From Tubiluchus corallicola (taxonomy: Eukaryota > Priapulida > Priapulimorpha > Priapulimorphida > Tubiluchidae): a stretch of 60,000 bases of DNA. Every line of letters starts with the position of its first letter. The first letter of the stretch is position 1. Shown here in pieces: positions 36,480 through 50,500 of the stretch. The position numbers were made by a program, and so were the translations under genes. The stretch spans positions 1,415,173 to 1,475,172 of the forward strand of contig JAQGDQ010000007.1 of assembly GCA_030141605.1 (NCBI GenBank). Reading direction: 5' to 3'. The notes below the pieces were generated by a model. It ran no database searches, was not told the DNA's origin, and saw only the letters and a program-made list of their open reading frames with translations.

Positions 36480-38480
36480 AACTGTGTAAAGCCATAAAGC
36501 TGCCCACAAGCTGTCTACAACGACGACACAAATACTCTGTTTCACCTTGAATTATTCACAAACTAAATTGTAATCCATATAGACTCTACAACTGCTATTT
36601 ACAACAAAAGTACTTCATCACAGTGAAACTGCATCTCCGCTCGAGGATCTTACGCTTACTGCCCGCAGCTGCGGAAAAGCAAGTACCGTCAACTGCTACC
36701 AACAGAAAAACGTACCTTTTGACACAAGTCCTGAACTCAGTGAGCCCTAGCGACTGATAAGCGTGGATCCGTGAAAACAAACGTCAACAGGAACAAGCAG
36801 ACATGTCAACGCTAGCTGGTTCGAAACCACTTGATGCCAAACCATGCCAGGTGCAAGCCGGACAAGCCAACAGGTAACAGAGCCCGTAACTTGCATAGCT
36901 TACGTGGAATACCGTAAAAAATATAAGGCAGTGTGTTTTTAACTGCTGCCAAGTAAAATAGCATGCCACCTTTTCTTTCAACTCGAATGAATAACATCAT
37001 GATGAGGACAGGCTTCACTAAATAAGCTACTCACAGCTTGATGGTCCTACTGCATGTGTTGCTTTCATCTCACATTTTAGAATGTGTTCAATGCCACTCA
37101 ATGCCACACGTGCCGTCAAAGATGTAACAGGTCCCGCAAAAAACCAATCAACATGTGCCTGAGAAAAAAAACTTGGAAAACAAGCTACGGTACCTGCTGA
37201 TCATACCTTAGGTATGCATTTTTTCTGTGACTTCTTTTTGGAGTGCAAGTTCTTGCAGAACTGCTTCTTTCGCGATCATTTTGAATATTAACGGGTAACA
37301 AACACCAATGTTATTCAGGTTTGGGTAATAATCTGACTTAATTTAATCCAATAAGGACTGCAACACATTGTATACCATTTATCTACGTATAATGTTTTCT
37401 GAGATGTATGTAACAATATAATGAAAAGCTTGATCTGCAGCCATCTTTGATTTTTTTAAATTTAAAACAAATTCAGCTTTTCCAAGAAAACACTCGTTAG
37501 GTTGCAACATAACATTGTATATGTCAGAAAATGAGGTGGCACCGCCCTTATCAGTAGTCCTCGCTATTATACTTATAGATCTCTAATAAATGATCTGTGA
37601 GTAAAGGTTTCTGTTCTGATTCACGACAACGATGATTGCTTGACTAGGTCGCTTGCAGTGTTGGATAAAGCTTTTAAGAAAATTTCGTGGCCACACTATC
37701 TATCTAAAAGACCAATTCGTTGGTTTTAATACATCCAGTTAACTCCAGTTATTACCGCATGCAATAGTCGCACTCAGGCTAAAATCCTTATACAGCATAT
37801 TTTTTGAGTGAGTGTATGTGCCTATATGTGTGCGTTCGTGTCTATGATTATAACTGTCTTTGCTGTTTCAGGTACTGAATTTGAGAAAATAAACTTTTTC
37901 CTCCACAAGATGTCACCACAAGTAGAAAAGTATTTCTGTGGATACACAGCATAGAGATTCGCTGGCGGAATCGCTGCTGCCAGAAGATGGCGAGAAAATC
38001 GATTAGGATGCTGAGCTCTTTAGATGCTCTTCCTCTACTCCATTCGCCTTCGCAGTAGATAGGCTGTAATGTAGTAATATGATTGTGAAACTGTAAGGCA
38101 CCAACCTATAGTTCGTAGCTTTGCAGTCTGTGTATACAATTTACAATCACGTGCTTACTGAAACTAGTTAATTGTACCTGACAGATCATCACTGCAAGTT
38201 CATACATTCGACAAGTTCAGTTAATCAAGAAAAGTCAGCTGCACAATAAAGTGATTATTGATGATTATCTGGCATGGAATCATTATAATTTTCATGGCCA
38301 GTTCTATACTGTACTTGAAATCCTGTGAAACTCAATCGCTGCCTCAGTAATTGACATCGTTATCGACTCCTATCATTATTGCTGATACTACACAAGTATT
38401 ATGATTATTATTGTTATCATTGTTCGTTTATAGTTGTTTTTGGCAAAGAAATACATTTGAGTATTTTGTTTAACATAAGC
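36480..38480. other. Intergenic, no gene recognised
   Basis: Short overlapping frames on both strands at 36.6-37.0 kb do not resemble a known family. No repeat structure stood out. Confidence 0.35.
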
Positions 38481-38486
38481 CATAGA

Positions 38487-38707
38487 CAGGACTCCATGTG
38501 CGCATACTGCGTAATGCGTGATGTATCCATAGGTTTCATAGGTCCGTGAATGCCGTGCGTATCAACAAAGCTCGCGGCGCTTTTTCAGCTATTTTTGGTT
38601 ACTGTCCATGAAAATTGGAAGTAATAATTTTTAGATGGCGTGTTTCCGTCGAAGTTTCAACGCGACAGTGATCAAGAAATAACAGCGATGGCATTAACTT
38701 TTCATTG

Positions 38708-38753
<46 letters not shown>

Positions 38754-39151
38754 CACGGAAAAATTCAAAAGGAGACAGGTTTTGGTGCATAAGATTTTGT
38801 AGGGGAGAGAACAATCCGGCATGTTTCACTACCTAGGTAAAGAACTGCAACTAGATGCAAAAATATGTATATTTATACGCTTCTTCTACAACTCAAATGG
38901 AACGAAAATGGTTACCTGAAACTTGAAAACTCGTTAAATCACCTAGGCAAAGACGGTTTCCGGTCTGCGTATTACTGCTTGTTGCGCATTCGAACCATAC
39001 CGGTCAATCATGTTTAACTGAATACGTATAACGCATCACGCATTACGGATTGCGCGTTAAGTAGACCTACACATGGAAGCATTACATGTATTTAAATATA
39101 AACTGTTTTATACGTGCTATGTATCACATATTACGCATATATGGAATCCTG
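38487..39151. mobile_element. Possible inverted-repeat element containing (TA)n
   Basis: The left end, CAGGACTCCAT followed by GCGCATACTGCGTAATGCGTGATG, matches the reverse complement of the right end (CAGGATTCCAT, then ATGCGTAATATGTGATACATAG) over about 40 bp. A (TA)n run lies at about 38711-38751. No flanking duplication was found. Internal CGCATCACGCATTACGG is a further inverted copy of the TIR core. Confidence 0.5.
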
Positions 39152-41562
39152 CTTAAACGAGTGCATGGTGTCCTACCTTAACAAAAAATGTGAGATGGTA
39201 GGTAGCAATCAAGCAGGCAGTAAGGCAAGCAGGTGATTAGGCAGGTAGGTAGGTAGGTAGGTAGGAAGTTAAGTAGGTAAGTAGCTAAGATTACACGAGA
39301 TTAAATTAGATTCTTTTATTTCGACAGCCAGCTAATAAATTGCTTTAACCAGCTAAGGTTAGAAGTTAACTGATTAATTATATAACCAATTTGCAATTTA
39401 ATGCAACTATAAAAAGCGCGCACGCGCACTCACTTACCCTCACGTACACAAGTCTATCTCACCAAATACACAACCCCTCCCCCACGACAAGAAATGTGCA
39501 CAAGAAATATGCTTATATATATATATATATATATTAAAAGACACATGAGCATCAAATCTTGGGTAAATGTTTTCTCTTTTACTCCACATGGCTTCATTTT
39601 AACACGCCGTTGATCGACATACGACCCCATGATAATAATCTATTAAAATATGCATACTGTTACACAAGGTTGTCAGCGGAATAGAAAATGCATTTATATC
39701 AACAATGCTAACATGTCATGCTGATGTAACACGTCAGCAGTATTATATGGCTTAGCTGATTAATTGAAAACTACATTTTTTTATTTTAATACTCTGTTTT
39801 AGACAACTGGCTCAGTAACTAAAAAGTGTTAAACTTTTCATTTGTCCGCAGCTTACAAAACGTTGTTACTTCTTTCTGTCGGAAAATATTAAATGTGAAG
39901 CAAAAATGCAATTAACAACAACAACAACAACAACAACAACAAAGGTAGCTGAAATTACACAGCTATTTGCGAAAATCTTTGAAGTTGAAACAGTAATTTA
40001 CAATAACCTATTTTAATAAATGCAGAGATTGTTGAGACGAAAGAGTAAGTAGAATTGAAATCATTCATTAAAACTCACAGTAGCGCTTATCGTTTCGGTT
40101 TACAATAATTCTTGTGCTGAAAATAAGGCCAAAAGCAATCATATTATCACCAAAAATTATCAAAAGGCTTAAAAATATTACAGAAATAATCAAATCAGTG
40201 CTAGATTAAATAGGCATAGTATAGTAGCTGTAAAAAGAGAATTTTTGTAAAAACATGGGAAAGATAATGATAAAGCTATAGATAAGAAAAATATTGGTAA
40301 CTTCGATAATGTTTGTTTTTCTCTCATGCTGTGAATTTTAGCGTGTTTGTAATGTTTTAATGCTGACGTTCTCTTGAATCTCATCCAATGGTAATCTTTC
40401 TCGTGTTTTTAAAGAAATAGCTACTATACTATTCAGTGTACTGTACTTACTTAGCCTAGCACTGATTCCTTATTTCTATAGTTTTTAGGCCTTTCCATAT
40501 TTTTTATGATGATGTTACTAAAGAATGTAATTGGCCTTATTTTCAGTTTTAGACATAAAGGGGTGGTCGCAACTGTAAATAAAATCATGATGCAGCACTT
40601 TCGCATATTTGAAACGATTCTAGTTGTAGGACTTGAAGAGTTTGTAGAATTGAATTCTTTTGCAGAAGCAATATCACTTGCTGGAAAAATCCCAAACTGA
40701 GAGACAAGCTCAACTTGATTTCAAAAAGAGATTAGCGCAAGAACTGAAGTTCTCTTCTCATGCTGTTTGCAGAACATGGAAATTTTCATAGTATGATAAA
40801 AGTTGGCGCGGCGGAACACGAAGCGTTTTGTTCAATAAGTCTACTACGCTCCAGTGAAACACATCAAAGTCGAAGGCATCCGCAAAATGTGCAATTTATC
40901 TCAGGCGGTAACCCCATAGAGCCAAAGCCGCTAGTTGCCGCTGCAGTATTGCATCGGTCATTATTGAATTCTTTCTTTAGTCAATATAAAGCGAAGTCAA
41001 CGCGTGGCATAGTTCACAATCTGAAAACGCGCGGCTTCCAGTGAGAGCCGTAAAATGAATAATTTGCCCGTCGTTTCAGTAGGTCGGATTGCGTTTGAGA
41101 AGCAAATTGAAGTTACTGCTGGGCGTCATCGTTTCATTAGGTCCATTCACAGCATCATCAAACGTACTGAGGGGCGTGTTCATTACCAAGTACAGTAATG
41201 CTATCCATTCAACTTTAGTTTACATCGCAAATACAAAGTAACGAGAAAAAGATTTTTATCTACAGTTGATTTGAGCACGATTTTTATTTGATGAACAAAC
41301 TAAGAAGAGCTCTCCGTTTTTGGCTGCACCGCAATTAAAAATCCGAACGTTACATTAGCAATGGATGTTTACCAGACGTGTGAAACGTGTCGTGCATGAG
41401 AAACAAACCTGCTGTGACTTCACATGTTAAAATGCCTCAATTACTGAGTTTGAAAGTTCTTCGGTGAGACAGGATTCTTGCAAAACAGGGAGCGTGCACA
41501 ACTGTTGGGATGTAGGATGTAGGAAGTAACTGGATTAAAGTAGCCGACTTTTAACCTGTAAA
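39152..41562. other. Upstream region of the receptor gene; simple repeats
   Basis: Contains (TAGG)n at about 39239-39265, (TA)n at about 39517-39535 and (CAA)n at about 39912-39942. Open frames at 40506-40700 and 40760-41044 on the plus strand have no family I recognise. The promoter and 5' leader of the receptor presumably lie in the last few hundred bases, but I see no clear TATA box. Confidence 0.4.
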
Positions 41563-44500
41563 ATGGCCGATGTCGATGTAGGTTGGACGTGGGAAGAAAG
41601 AATCGAACGCCCTTCCGTTGTGTACGGTAACATTTCTGGTGTGGTCAGCTTGGCGCTAGATGGCCTTTTAGTGATAACTAACATACTTCCTGTGATTGTA
41701 GTATGCTGCATAAAACCGACCAGAGAGCGATTAATAATGGACGAGTTAGTGGCATTATTGAGCGTGTCCACATTGGTGTCTGTATTAGTACCAGTTCCAT
41801 TGACAGCTATATCTTTTTTTAGGCAAGAATGGTGGGGTGGAGAAAGGACGTGTTACTTTTACCAAATTTTTACTGTGTGGTTAAAGTTGTCCTCGATGTT
41901 TTTAGTGACTCTTATGGGTGTAGATAGAGCAGTCACGTTAAAACACACCTTAACTAGAAAAAGCTTTCGAAGATATCCGCGAAACGCCCGGCTTTTAGTG
42001 GCCATATCTTTTACTCTGTCTCTGTCCATTTCTTTACTACCGCTAATTGGTTTCGCACCTGAAGCCATGGCTGGCGACACCTGTCGACCGTTGATATTAG
42101 CTCCCGATGACACATCGTCCATTCACCAGAAGGTTTTCTACGTTAGTTTTTTAAGCGTGGGTTACCTAAATCTACTTCTCACAACGGGTGCCAACTTCAA
42201 AGCCTCTGGATTTCTCTCAAAACTATCCAAACATGGATATGAAGATAGGTGGCCGTCAGCTTGTATGGACAAGAAGGTCCTTCTGGATTGCTCTCAGGTT
42301 ATCGTAGCTGTCGCTATGGTTTTCTACGCCACGTGGCTGCCTGCCTTTGTAAGTATTGTAGACTTAACTTCTGTTTTCGTAAATATGGAGTGTTTACTAA
42401 TTGGTGTGGATGTAGTTTAGCATAGGCAAATTAGTATAGGCAATTGTTTCTTAAATTCAGGAGCAGCTTTCAGCGTTTACAAAACGTGTTCGTTTTGACC
42501 ACGAAAAATGCTTTGTCATTACTGCTGCTTTTAAGCCCTTGTGTAATATATAATAGATAGAAACTAATTATGGCAAGCACAGGGATTAAAAATTGCTTAC
42601 ATTGAGGGGGGCGAGAATCACTAAGACCGTTTTAAAAGGAATACGAGAACATCTTGACGAGGATTTTAGAGATCCTATTCCTAAGAGCTTTTGCTTCTCA
42701 TAATGCTTCTAATACTAGTAGGCCTATTGAAAAACATCATCACCGTACAAACAATAATATAAAACTCGTTGGCGGTTCTTTTAGAAATAATAGAAATAAT
42801 CAGAACTAGAAAATTGTTCTTGTAGAACTGGACAATCTCTGGAACTTTTGAAGTGCTGACATTTCAAAGTGTCGTTAATCATGGAACGAAAGATAATGGT
42901 AAAGCCTCTGTTCTTTAAATTAATGACAGCCCCTATTCTTTAAATTAATGAATTTGACACAATAGAAGTAGAAGTAGAAATAGAAATACAATAACTGTCG
43001 CAAGTCAAACAGAAATCGTTTAATATTTTTAACACTCTTCTGGAATACTGACAGAGTTTCTATTTGGCGGCTGAATATACCACTGATACTGATAAAAAAA
43101 GTTTACCACAATCTACTAACCATTTGAAAAGTCTAATTTTCAAGTGGCACCAAAGACACATCACTTGTTCACTATTCATCCTAGGTAATTAATTTTGGTG
43201 TTTAATCCCATGTTTTGGGGATCGAAAATCCAGTTAGCATATTTAAATTATTATAAAGTGATTACAAATTTGTGAATTCCGAGGTGGCCCACTAATACGA
43301 TATACACTCTTGTAAACCCACTTGCGTGGCCTTTCGTTTGAAGGATACGGGGTTGCCGTCGCCCGTCGATATCTATATTGATGGTTCATGGATACTAGTT
43401 ATCCGTTGATATATTCCGTGTGGCGTCTACAATAGCCACAACTTTTATGCGTCCCTATTTTGTGTTCAAGAAGAAGAAGAAGAAGAAGAAAGGTCTGGCT
43501 TTGAGATAGATATTTGGCATCTATTTATGTAGCCTAGGCTATTTATGTAGCGAGTCTTGGCAACCAAAGCAATACACTTCTCTATTATGCTGAGACGAAA
43601 AACATTTCGTTCAGACGAACCAGCAGCTCCTACAGTGTACGACATCAGTGATATGAAACAAGCCCTGTGTAGTTTTGAGGTGCTAACGGTTACTATGCAA
43701 CGTGATAGACGTGATACTGCTTAACGTATTTTAGAGTTGGGAAAAGTCACGGTTTCAGAAACTAACTTGTGAAGAGTGAAACTACACAGGCCTGTGGTAA
43801 TGCATTTCTCCTCCCGAATCAAACAATTAATATTACAGAAGGCTTTGGAAGCGAGGCAACGGCCATTTTGTTTGGTGACAAGAGTACCCATTCACTCGCC
43901 CCTTTACGCTATGACCTTTTTAGCAAAAAAATGTTTCTGCCAAGTCTTTTCTTACCCCAGAATGTCTCCCTTTTACAAAATCCTCAACTAAATGTTATTG
44001 CCTTAGAGCGTATTATCAGCTAATAGTGTGAATGGGATTGAAATGGAACGTGGAGAATTATCGGTTCGTTTGTAGCAAGCTTCTGCTCCTCCGGAAAGCA
44101 CAACTGCATGCGATCTCGGTGCAGTTGCAGAGGACATCCACTGCCATGCATCCCAGTACCCCGAAACATGGAGTTAAGACGAAAAATTCCTGGTCTATGA
44201 TGAATATTGAAAGAATAATGAACATTTTCATATTTGAAGATAAATGGCAAAATGGGAGGAGTAAAATCAGATGGCAATTGCGTTTTCTAAAAGACCAACG
44301 TCATTTGGACTTAAACGTGTCAGAAACCTTAAAATGCACAATCAGCTTTTGAGGTTAAAGAATTGACAAAGATATCCCCCTCTAAGCTTCCTTGTAAAGT
44401 GACTCTCAATAGCTTTTCATGGTCTACTACGGGATTGTGTCATTTAGACCAATATCTGTTGGTTATGTGGTTATATTTCTAATAAAAAAAAATCAAAATT

Positions 44501-47500
44501 CAACAATTTACATTTTGTTAGTTTGCGTAACGTGCTGTCCTAGTCTGCTTAACTGGATAGTTCATTAACCACATCACCTAATTTACTATTTTGAAACCTG
44601 TTGATTCGCTAAGAGTAAGGTCATTTACATATATGTATCTCACCGGATACTGACTGACAATGTCACTATTCACAATTTGGAATCCCACAGGCCTAAGCAG
44701 TTCAGAAAGTGTCATTAATATTTACATGTTTCACAGTCATTTAAGGAGCATAAGCAAGGATGCATACCCAAATATGCAAATTAGAGTCCTCGATTCGAAA
44801 GACACGCGATTAGACACAAAAATTACTTATCTAGGATGGATAACGAAAACAAAAATAAATATTTTTACCCACATTTGATGACATCTTGAAAATTAGGCCT
44901 GTTTAGTCGTTAAACTATTGTGAACTTTTAACATGGTTTGAAACACACCTGGTACTATGAAAAAACCGCTGAAAAACCTTTTGTAGGAATTTTGGGGTCA
45001 AACTATATTTTAAGCCGCCTGTATAGCATAAGAACATGAGAACACAATCATACAGAGCAGGAACAAAAAAGCGAATAAAAAACAGAACAGCGACGACAAA
45101 AAAACATTGGAAATGATACACGCATATCAGAGGCATTATCATCGCTAAGACTGGTGGCGTTTCGGGAATGTCCTTTCCTCAGCCAGAGGTCGTACACTCT
45201 TACACTCTTCTTACACTCCTTATATAAAGCTAAAGTCAAATGGACAAAGCTTTGATGCAAAACCGTTCAAGTTGTCGTTTAAGGATGACTAAACGCCTGA
45301 AAGATACGAATACGAGAGAATGACATTTATATCCTCTATAATAGGGCTACATGTCTGTGTATTTGATAAAAGCGCGCTTCTGTTTTAATGCATTTTATAC
45401 AAATATAAGCATTTCATCATTTGCTTTTCTACATTTGCAGTGTGACCAACTGTGAGGTTAGGATAGATCCACGAAAAATGAAGTAAAATCTATGGATTAC
45501 GGATATAGTTATCGATATCAAATTTTATGTCCACGGCAATCCGGCTTATTATCACGCGGATTTTTAATAATATGAGACTATTATATTGAAATGACACTGC
45601 CAAGTAGGCTTTAATAACGGAATTATTAAACTAAAATAATTTATAAAAAATAATCTTCGTGTTTGTGATGGTACAAAACCACTGTAATAATAATCTTGAC
45701 GTTAAGATTACAATAGTTATTCTTCATGTTTAGTTTTTCAATAAGAAAATGAATTTTCCTTTTTTCCTTTTAGCCTAACTAGGACTTGGTCATCCTTACA
45801 TGGTAATAAAAGTTGTGTCATTTTTTATGACCTCGTTGTCCATTCCGCACCTTGGAAAGATGGGAAGGGTTTCTATTAAACAAATGGCTTAACAGAAATT
45901 TTGATGACATTTGCAATGGCAAGATACAATATCTCCTTCTACAAAATCTGTGGTCATATCTCGTGTACGATGTGTCAAGCGGTCATATTAGATTTGCACA
46001 ACGGCAGAAAACGCTGACGAACAATAATTATGGCTGGAAATTACAAACGATGAAGCCATCTGCTACCCAATCATCAAGTGACCACCGCATGATCTTGTAC
46101 TTATTAGACGTTGTTGTTCAAATGTCTGAGCAGTCTCAAACTCAAGCAAACACCTAAACATAATGCGTTTATTATTCATGAATAAGTAATTGTTAACAGC
46201 TTTGCCTTTCTAGAATTCGTTCGCTGCTTCGCTGTTATTACTTTATTATAAATGTCTATGACACTATGGCTTCATTGCACACAGTATACATTTGAAGAAA
46301 TAACCAGTAACCCAGAAACGACACTATACTGAAAATTTTTCCTGCATGTTGTTATGTCTTAAACTACAGGGACGAAATAAAATAGATATTTTTGGAGAAT
46401 GAAGCCAAAAAAACAAAATATTTTTAATTCAGTACTAACAAAGTAATTGAAATAATTATATAAAACTATTTTTAACAAAACAGTTGAATTTAATTTCTGC
46501 GCAGAACACTAAGATCGTTAACGGCATTTGTAAAAATAATAGTGCACAAATAATAAACGCCGTATAAGAGCAATTATAAAAAGTATGCACAAGAAAATCA
46601 AAAGCTTAAAATTCATACCATAAAAACACTTCACATGTACCAGCCTATCAATGTTCTAGTGGTCTAATTTATATATTGCAGTTAGAGAATGTTTCAGAAC
46701 ATTATAGCAGCAACACCGCTATGTACATGTCATTTCAGATTATTCTGCATTGTTACATGTACAGATGTCCCACGGATGACGTAAACAAAACTACAAATTG
46801 AATATTCAGATTTATTATTATTCAAGTGTGCAAGTGTTCTGTACAATGTTTTCAGTGGCCGTTGTGGCAATTTTATAATGTAAAATGAAAACAATTCACG
46901 TCCAAGCAAGGGGTAATTTAACGATTTTGTGGGTATTTAAACATAAATTGTAAAATATTAATATATCGCGTGAAAATATGAAAAAAGCTATAGGCCGAAT
47001 TGCTGTCACAACAAATCTGGAACTACACACTTCATGCTATCAACAACTATTCATCAGTCTAACCTCCATGTCTTACCAATGCTACTCATCCACCAATATC
47101 AATAATGCGCACAGTTTCCACGTAGTGTATTAAAAAAACATAACTTTGTTTGTTCCCAATTAAAATCTTAATCTTCATATTGTAAAAAAATTGTCGAAGT
47201 CGCTATTTAAACTTCACGCATAGCGATTTTCATTTGCGTAACCGGTTGAGAAATTTGATGTGAGTAGAGCCATTCCTAACATGCAAACACAGCATTTATA
47301 AGATTGAAACCAAGGCACACGTGAAATTACTTCCTAATTACAAAGAGCCTGCAAAATACGTAGGAAATCTTGTTTTGATTAAAAACTGCAGATGCACGAA
47401 AGAAAACAATTTCATCTTTAGTAACAAACAGTTTCATCTTCAGGGACAATTTGGCGTCCATTTATGTTGATCGTCTAACGCCAAGTCTATTGTGCGTGAC

Positions 47501-50500
47501 ATTCAAGTCTTAGGCAGCTTATCTGAGTTTGTCAAACTGCATATCAACACAGAAGCTCTATATATCATTCGTACATGTCATTGGACAGATTGCCTTTGCT
47601 TTGCATTCATTATCGTACACAAGAAAGCATTATTTTTGCTGAAATGCGCGCACGTTCATGCGATCAATACGCAGTACTCAAGTGTAGTGCAATAACGAAT
47701 ACTCAAGCAAAACACGAATACAATTCCGAGTTTATTCGTCAAAGAAATCTTCTTTGACGAAAAGCGGTTTCCACATTTCTATTCTTTGAGTTTTTCCCCA
47801 TTGCGTGAACATGGGGATGACAAAATAATTAAATAACTTATAAAACTTCAAACAACAATAACTTTCAAAAACTATTAATAGCGCCAATCCGTTATTCTTC
47901 GGCCTGTCTTACTAGACTAAGGAGTTAAGACACTTTGATAATGAGCACATTAGTGGCAGACACTTGACAGTGATCACTTCAGCAATTTATAACGGACACT
48001 TGGACAGTGGACTCTTGGGCAGTGAAAATCTAGATAATTGGACAGTTAAGCATTTTGGGTATGGATACATAAACAATGTAATATTATGCGTCAAGCTTGG
48101 CCATTTCTGGATGAACAATTTCCAGGCAAAAGCTGTTAGGAAAATTCTTCTCCAGATGGCACGTCCTTACACTTTGGAAATCTGGCTAAAATTAGGGGAT
48201 ATTCACGCCACAAACACTATTCAATAAAAGCGGTTTTTTCAAATCGGTAGTTTTAGAGAAACTATTCTAAGGCTAAGTAGTCGTCATGCTGTAATCATAT
48301 TTTAACGCTTACTTTGCAGTGAAATTACCTTGTCAAAAAAGGCCAAACCCTTTTCAGTCAGTGTTTTACAGTGAGCGGCCGCAATTCAACTGTAGACCTG
48401 CCTGTTAATGTTAAATGGTTGTGGCGAGACGAAATCCAGCCCATTGTGAAGGGCAGTATTGTAAGATAAGACAGCATATGTGTGTCGTTAATAGGACAAA
48501 TTGTCCTCGGTAGTATGGCAGATAGCACAGGTGTTTTAGATTGCATTCTAAAATACTTTTTATATAGTACGAAAAACCAAGGCTGTGTTCTACCGTGTTA
48601 TAGCTGATATTGCAATAAACGCTTGTATTTTAACACAAAAAATTAACACATATTGCAATAAAAAATAAACGCGCAATGTAATATAAATAACCGATACTGG
48701 TCGCATAATAAAAGTAACCGATACTAACGCATAATGTTAGACCCCCAAAATAACGTAATAACAAAAATTCTAACCTAATGTAATAACAAGTAGAATTAAT
48801 GTTACTTGGTACAGTTTTCTTATAATATGTATTAAAATATTTTTGATTTTTTTGGAATATGAAGAGGTGCGTATTAGTTCCTGGACATCGCAACCCTCTT
48901 CAACGATTTACCATCAGCGCAGTGAGTCAATGACGGCTCATTTAATCAACTAACCGCTCCACTTCTTTGTGGTATGATGTTGTTGTTGTTTTTCCTTGGT
49001 TCATGACTGCTTTTTCACTGACGTATCAAGTATTTAATCCAATGACTGAATTAACACTCACGCACGAACACCAACACGCATACTCGGTACTTTTAATACA
49101 CTTTTGGAAGACATTATTTAACACAGGAGTCTACATCTATGGAAACAAATAGTAACATAGTTAAAGGGTCAGTATAAGTGCTTTACGCCTGCTGGTTTCC
49201 AAATATTTTTAAAATATATACTTTATAAGCAGCTATAAAGTTTCAAATTAGTAGTTTCTGTGTGAGCACTAGCGGAAACGGATCCGATTATTTATTGGTT
49301 ATATGAATGTAAAATATCATAGTCGAATACACGAGTTTTATCCAAATTACGAGTCTTTTAAAATTTTTAACATAATGCTACACTGAGTTAAAGGCATGTA
49401 AATAACTATTGTGTTCAGACACATTTCTACTAGAATACCGCTGTAGGCCTACGCATGGTATGTATAAACTATATGAGAAGTGCCGGTTAAAATTAACTTG
49501 AACTAGTGAGGCAACATCACTTTCAAACCGAGTCAAGAAATACGCCATTCCCACGTAGTCCCTCAACACTACACTATTGGTACCAGGTATCACTAATTTA
49601 GTTAGTTATCACATTGTTTTGTGGTTTTATAATATACGCTGCTCTTCGGGTTATCACATTATGTGTCAACTTTTATTAGATTATGCGTTATTTTTTCCTG
49701 GACTACACAATATCGGGCGCTAAGTACATTACCAGTTGTAACAAGCAATTTTATTACAATACTGTATATCGTAAATTTTTAAGCATCAACGGTGCACTTT
49801 GTTAATTTAATTTAAAGCACTTGAATAGGGTTATCAGAACTTCATTGCAAACTTATTGTGCATTATAGCCTAACCAGTTAATGAATCAGAATTTCAGAAA
49901 GAATGTGGTAATTACGAGTCGTTCTTGGCCGTTACTACCCCAAATACGGACGATTACTGTCACTCTACTAGTCGTATAATCAAGTTATATGAGCACTGCA
50001 AAAGAGCATTAATCTTTAATGCATCCTTTCGACTTTTTTATTCTTTCGCACGTGGCTTGTTTTCAGAAGCCTAATTCCCAAGAGTTATACCAGGGGTGTC
50101 ATAAACTGCTAGACGAAGCCATACTGAGTTAATAGTTCGTACAGTTTGCAAATGAACAATTTATGCTTGCCGGTAGGGCAAATCAAGTAATTGCAGTTTG
50201 TTGCGGACACCGGGCACATCGCGAAGACGTTAATCGTTCTCGTGCACAGCTGCTGAAATCAATAAGTCATGTGCGCTATTGGTCTTCTTCATTTCAGATA
50301 ATAGGATATTGTTGCGGTTGCTTGACACTCTGCTTGACGCACAGGTTTTGAGCAAGCTTGATTACTTGCGACAACTGTACGCGGTAAACTCTAATCGTAC
50401 CGCACACGTTGTCCCTTGACTCTCTATGCAGTTGTTGCAACCTTATATGTAAGGTAAACGCTAACCATACTAAATGTTCAAACCGCTTAATCAGCCGCAA

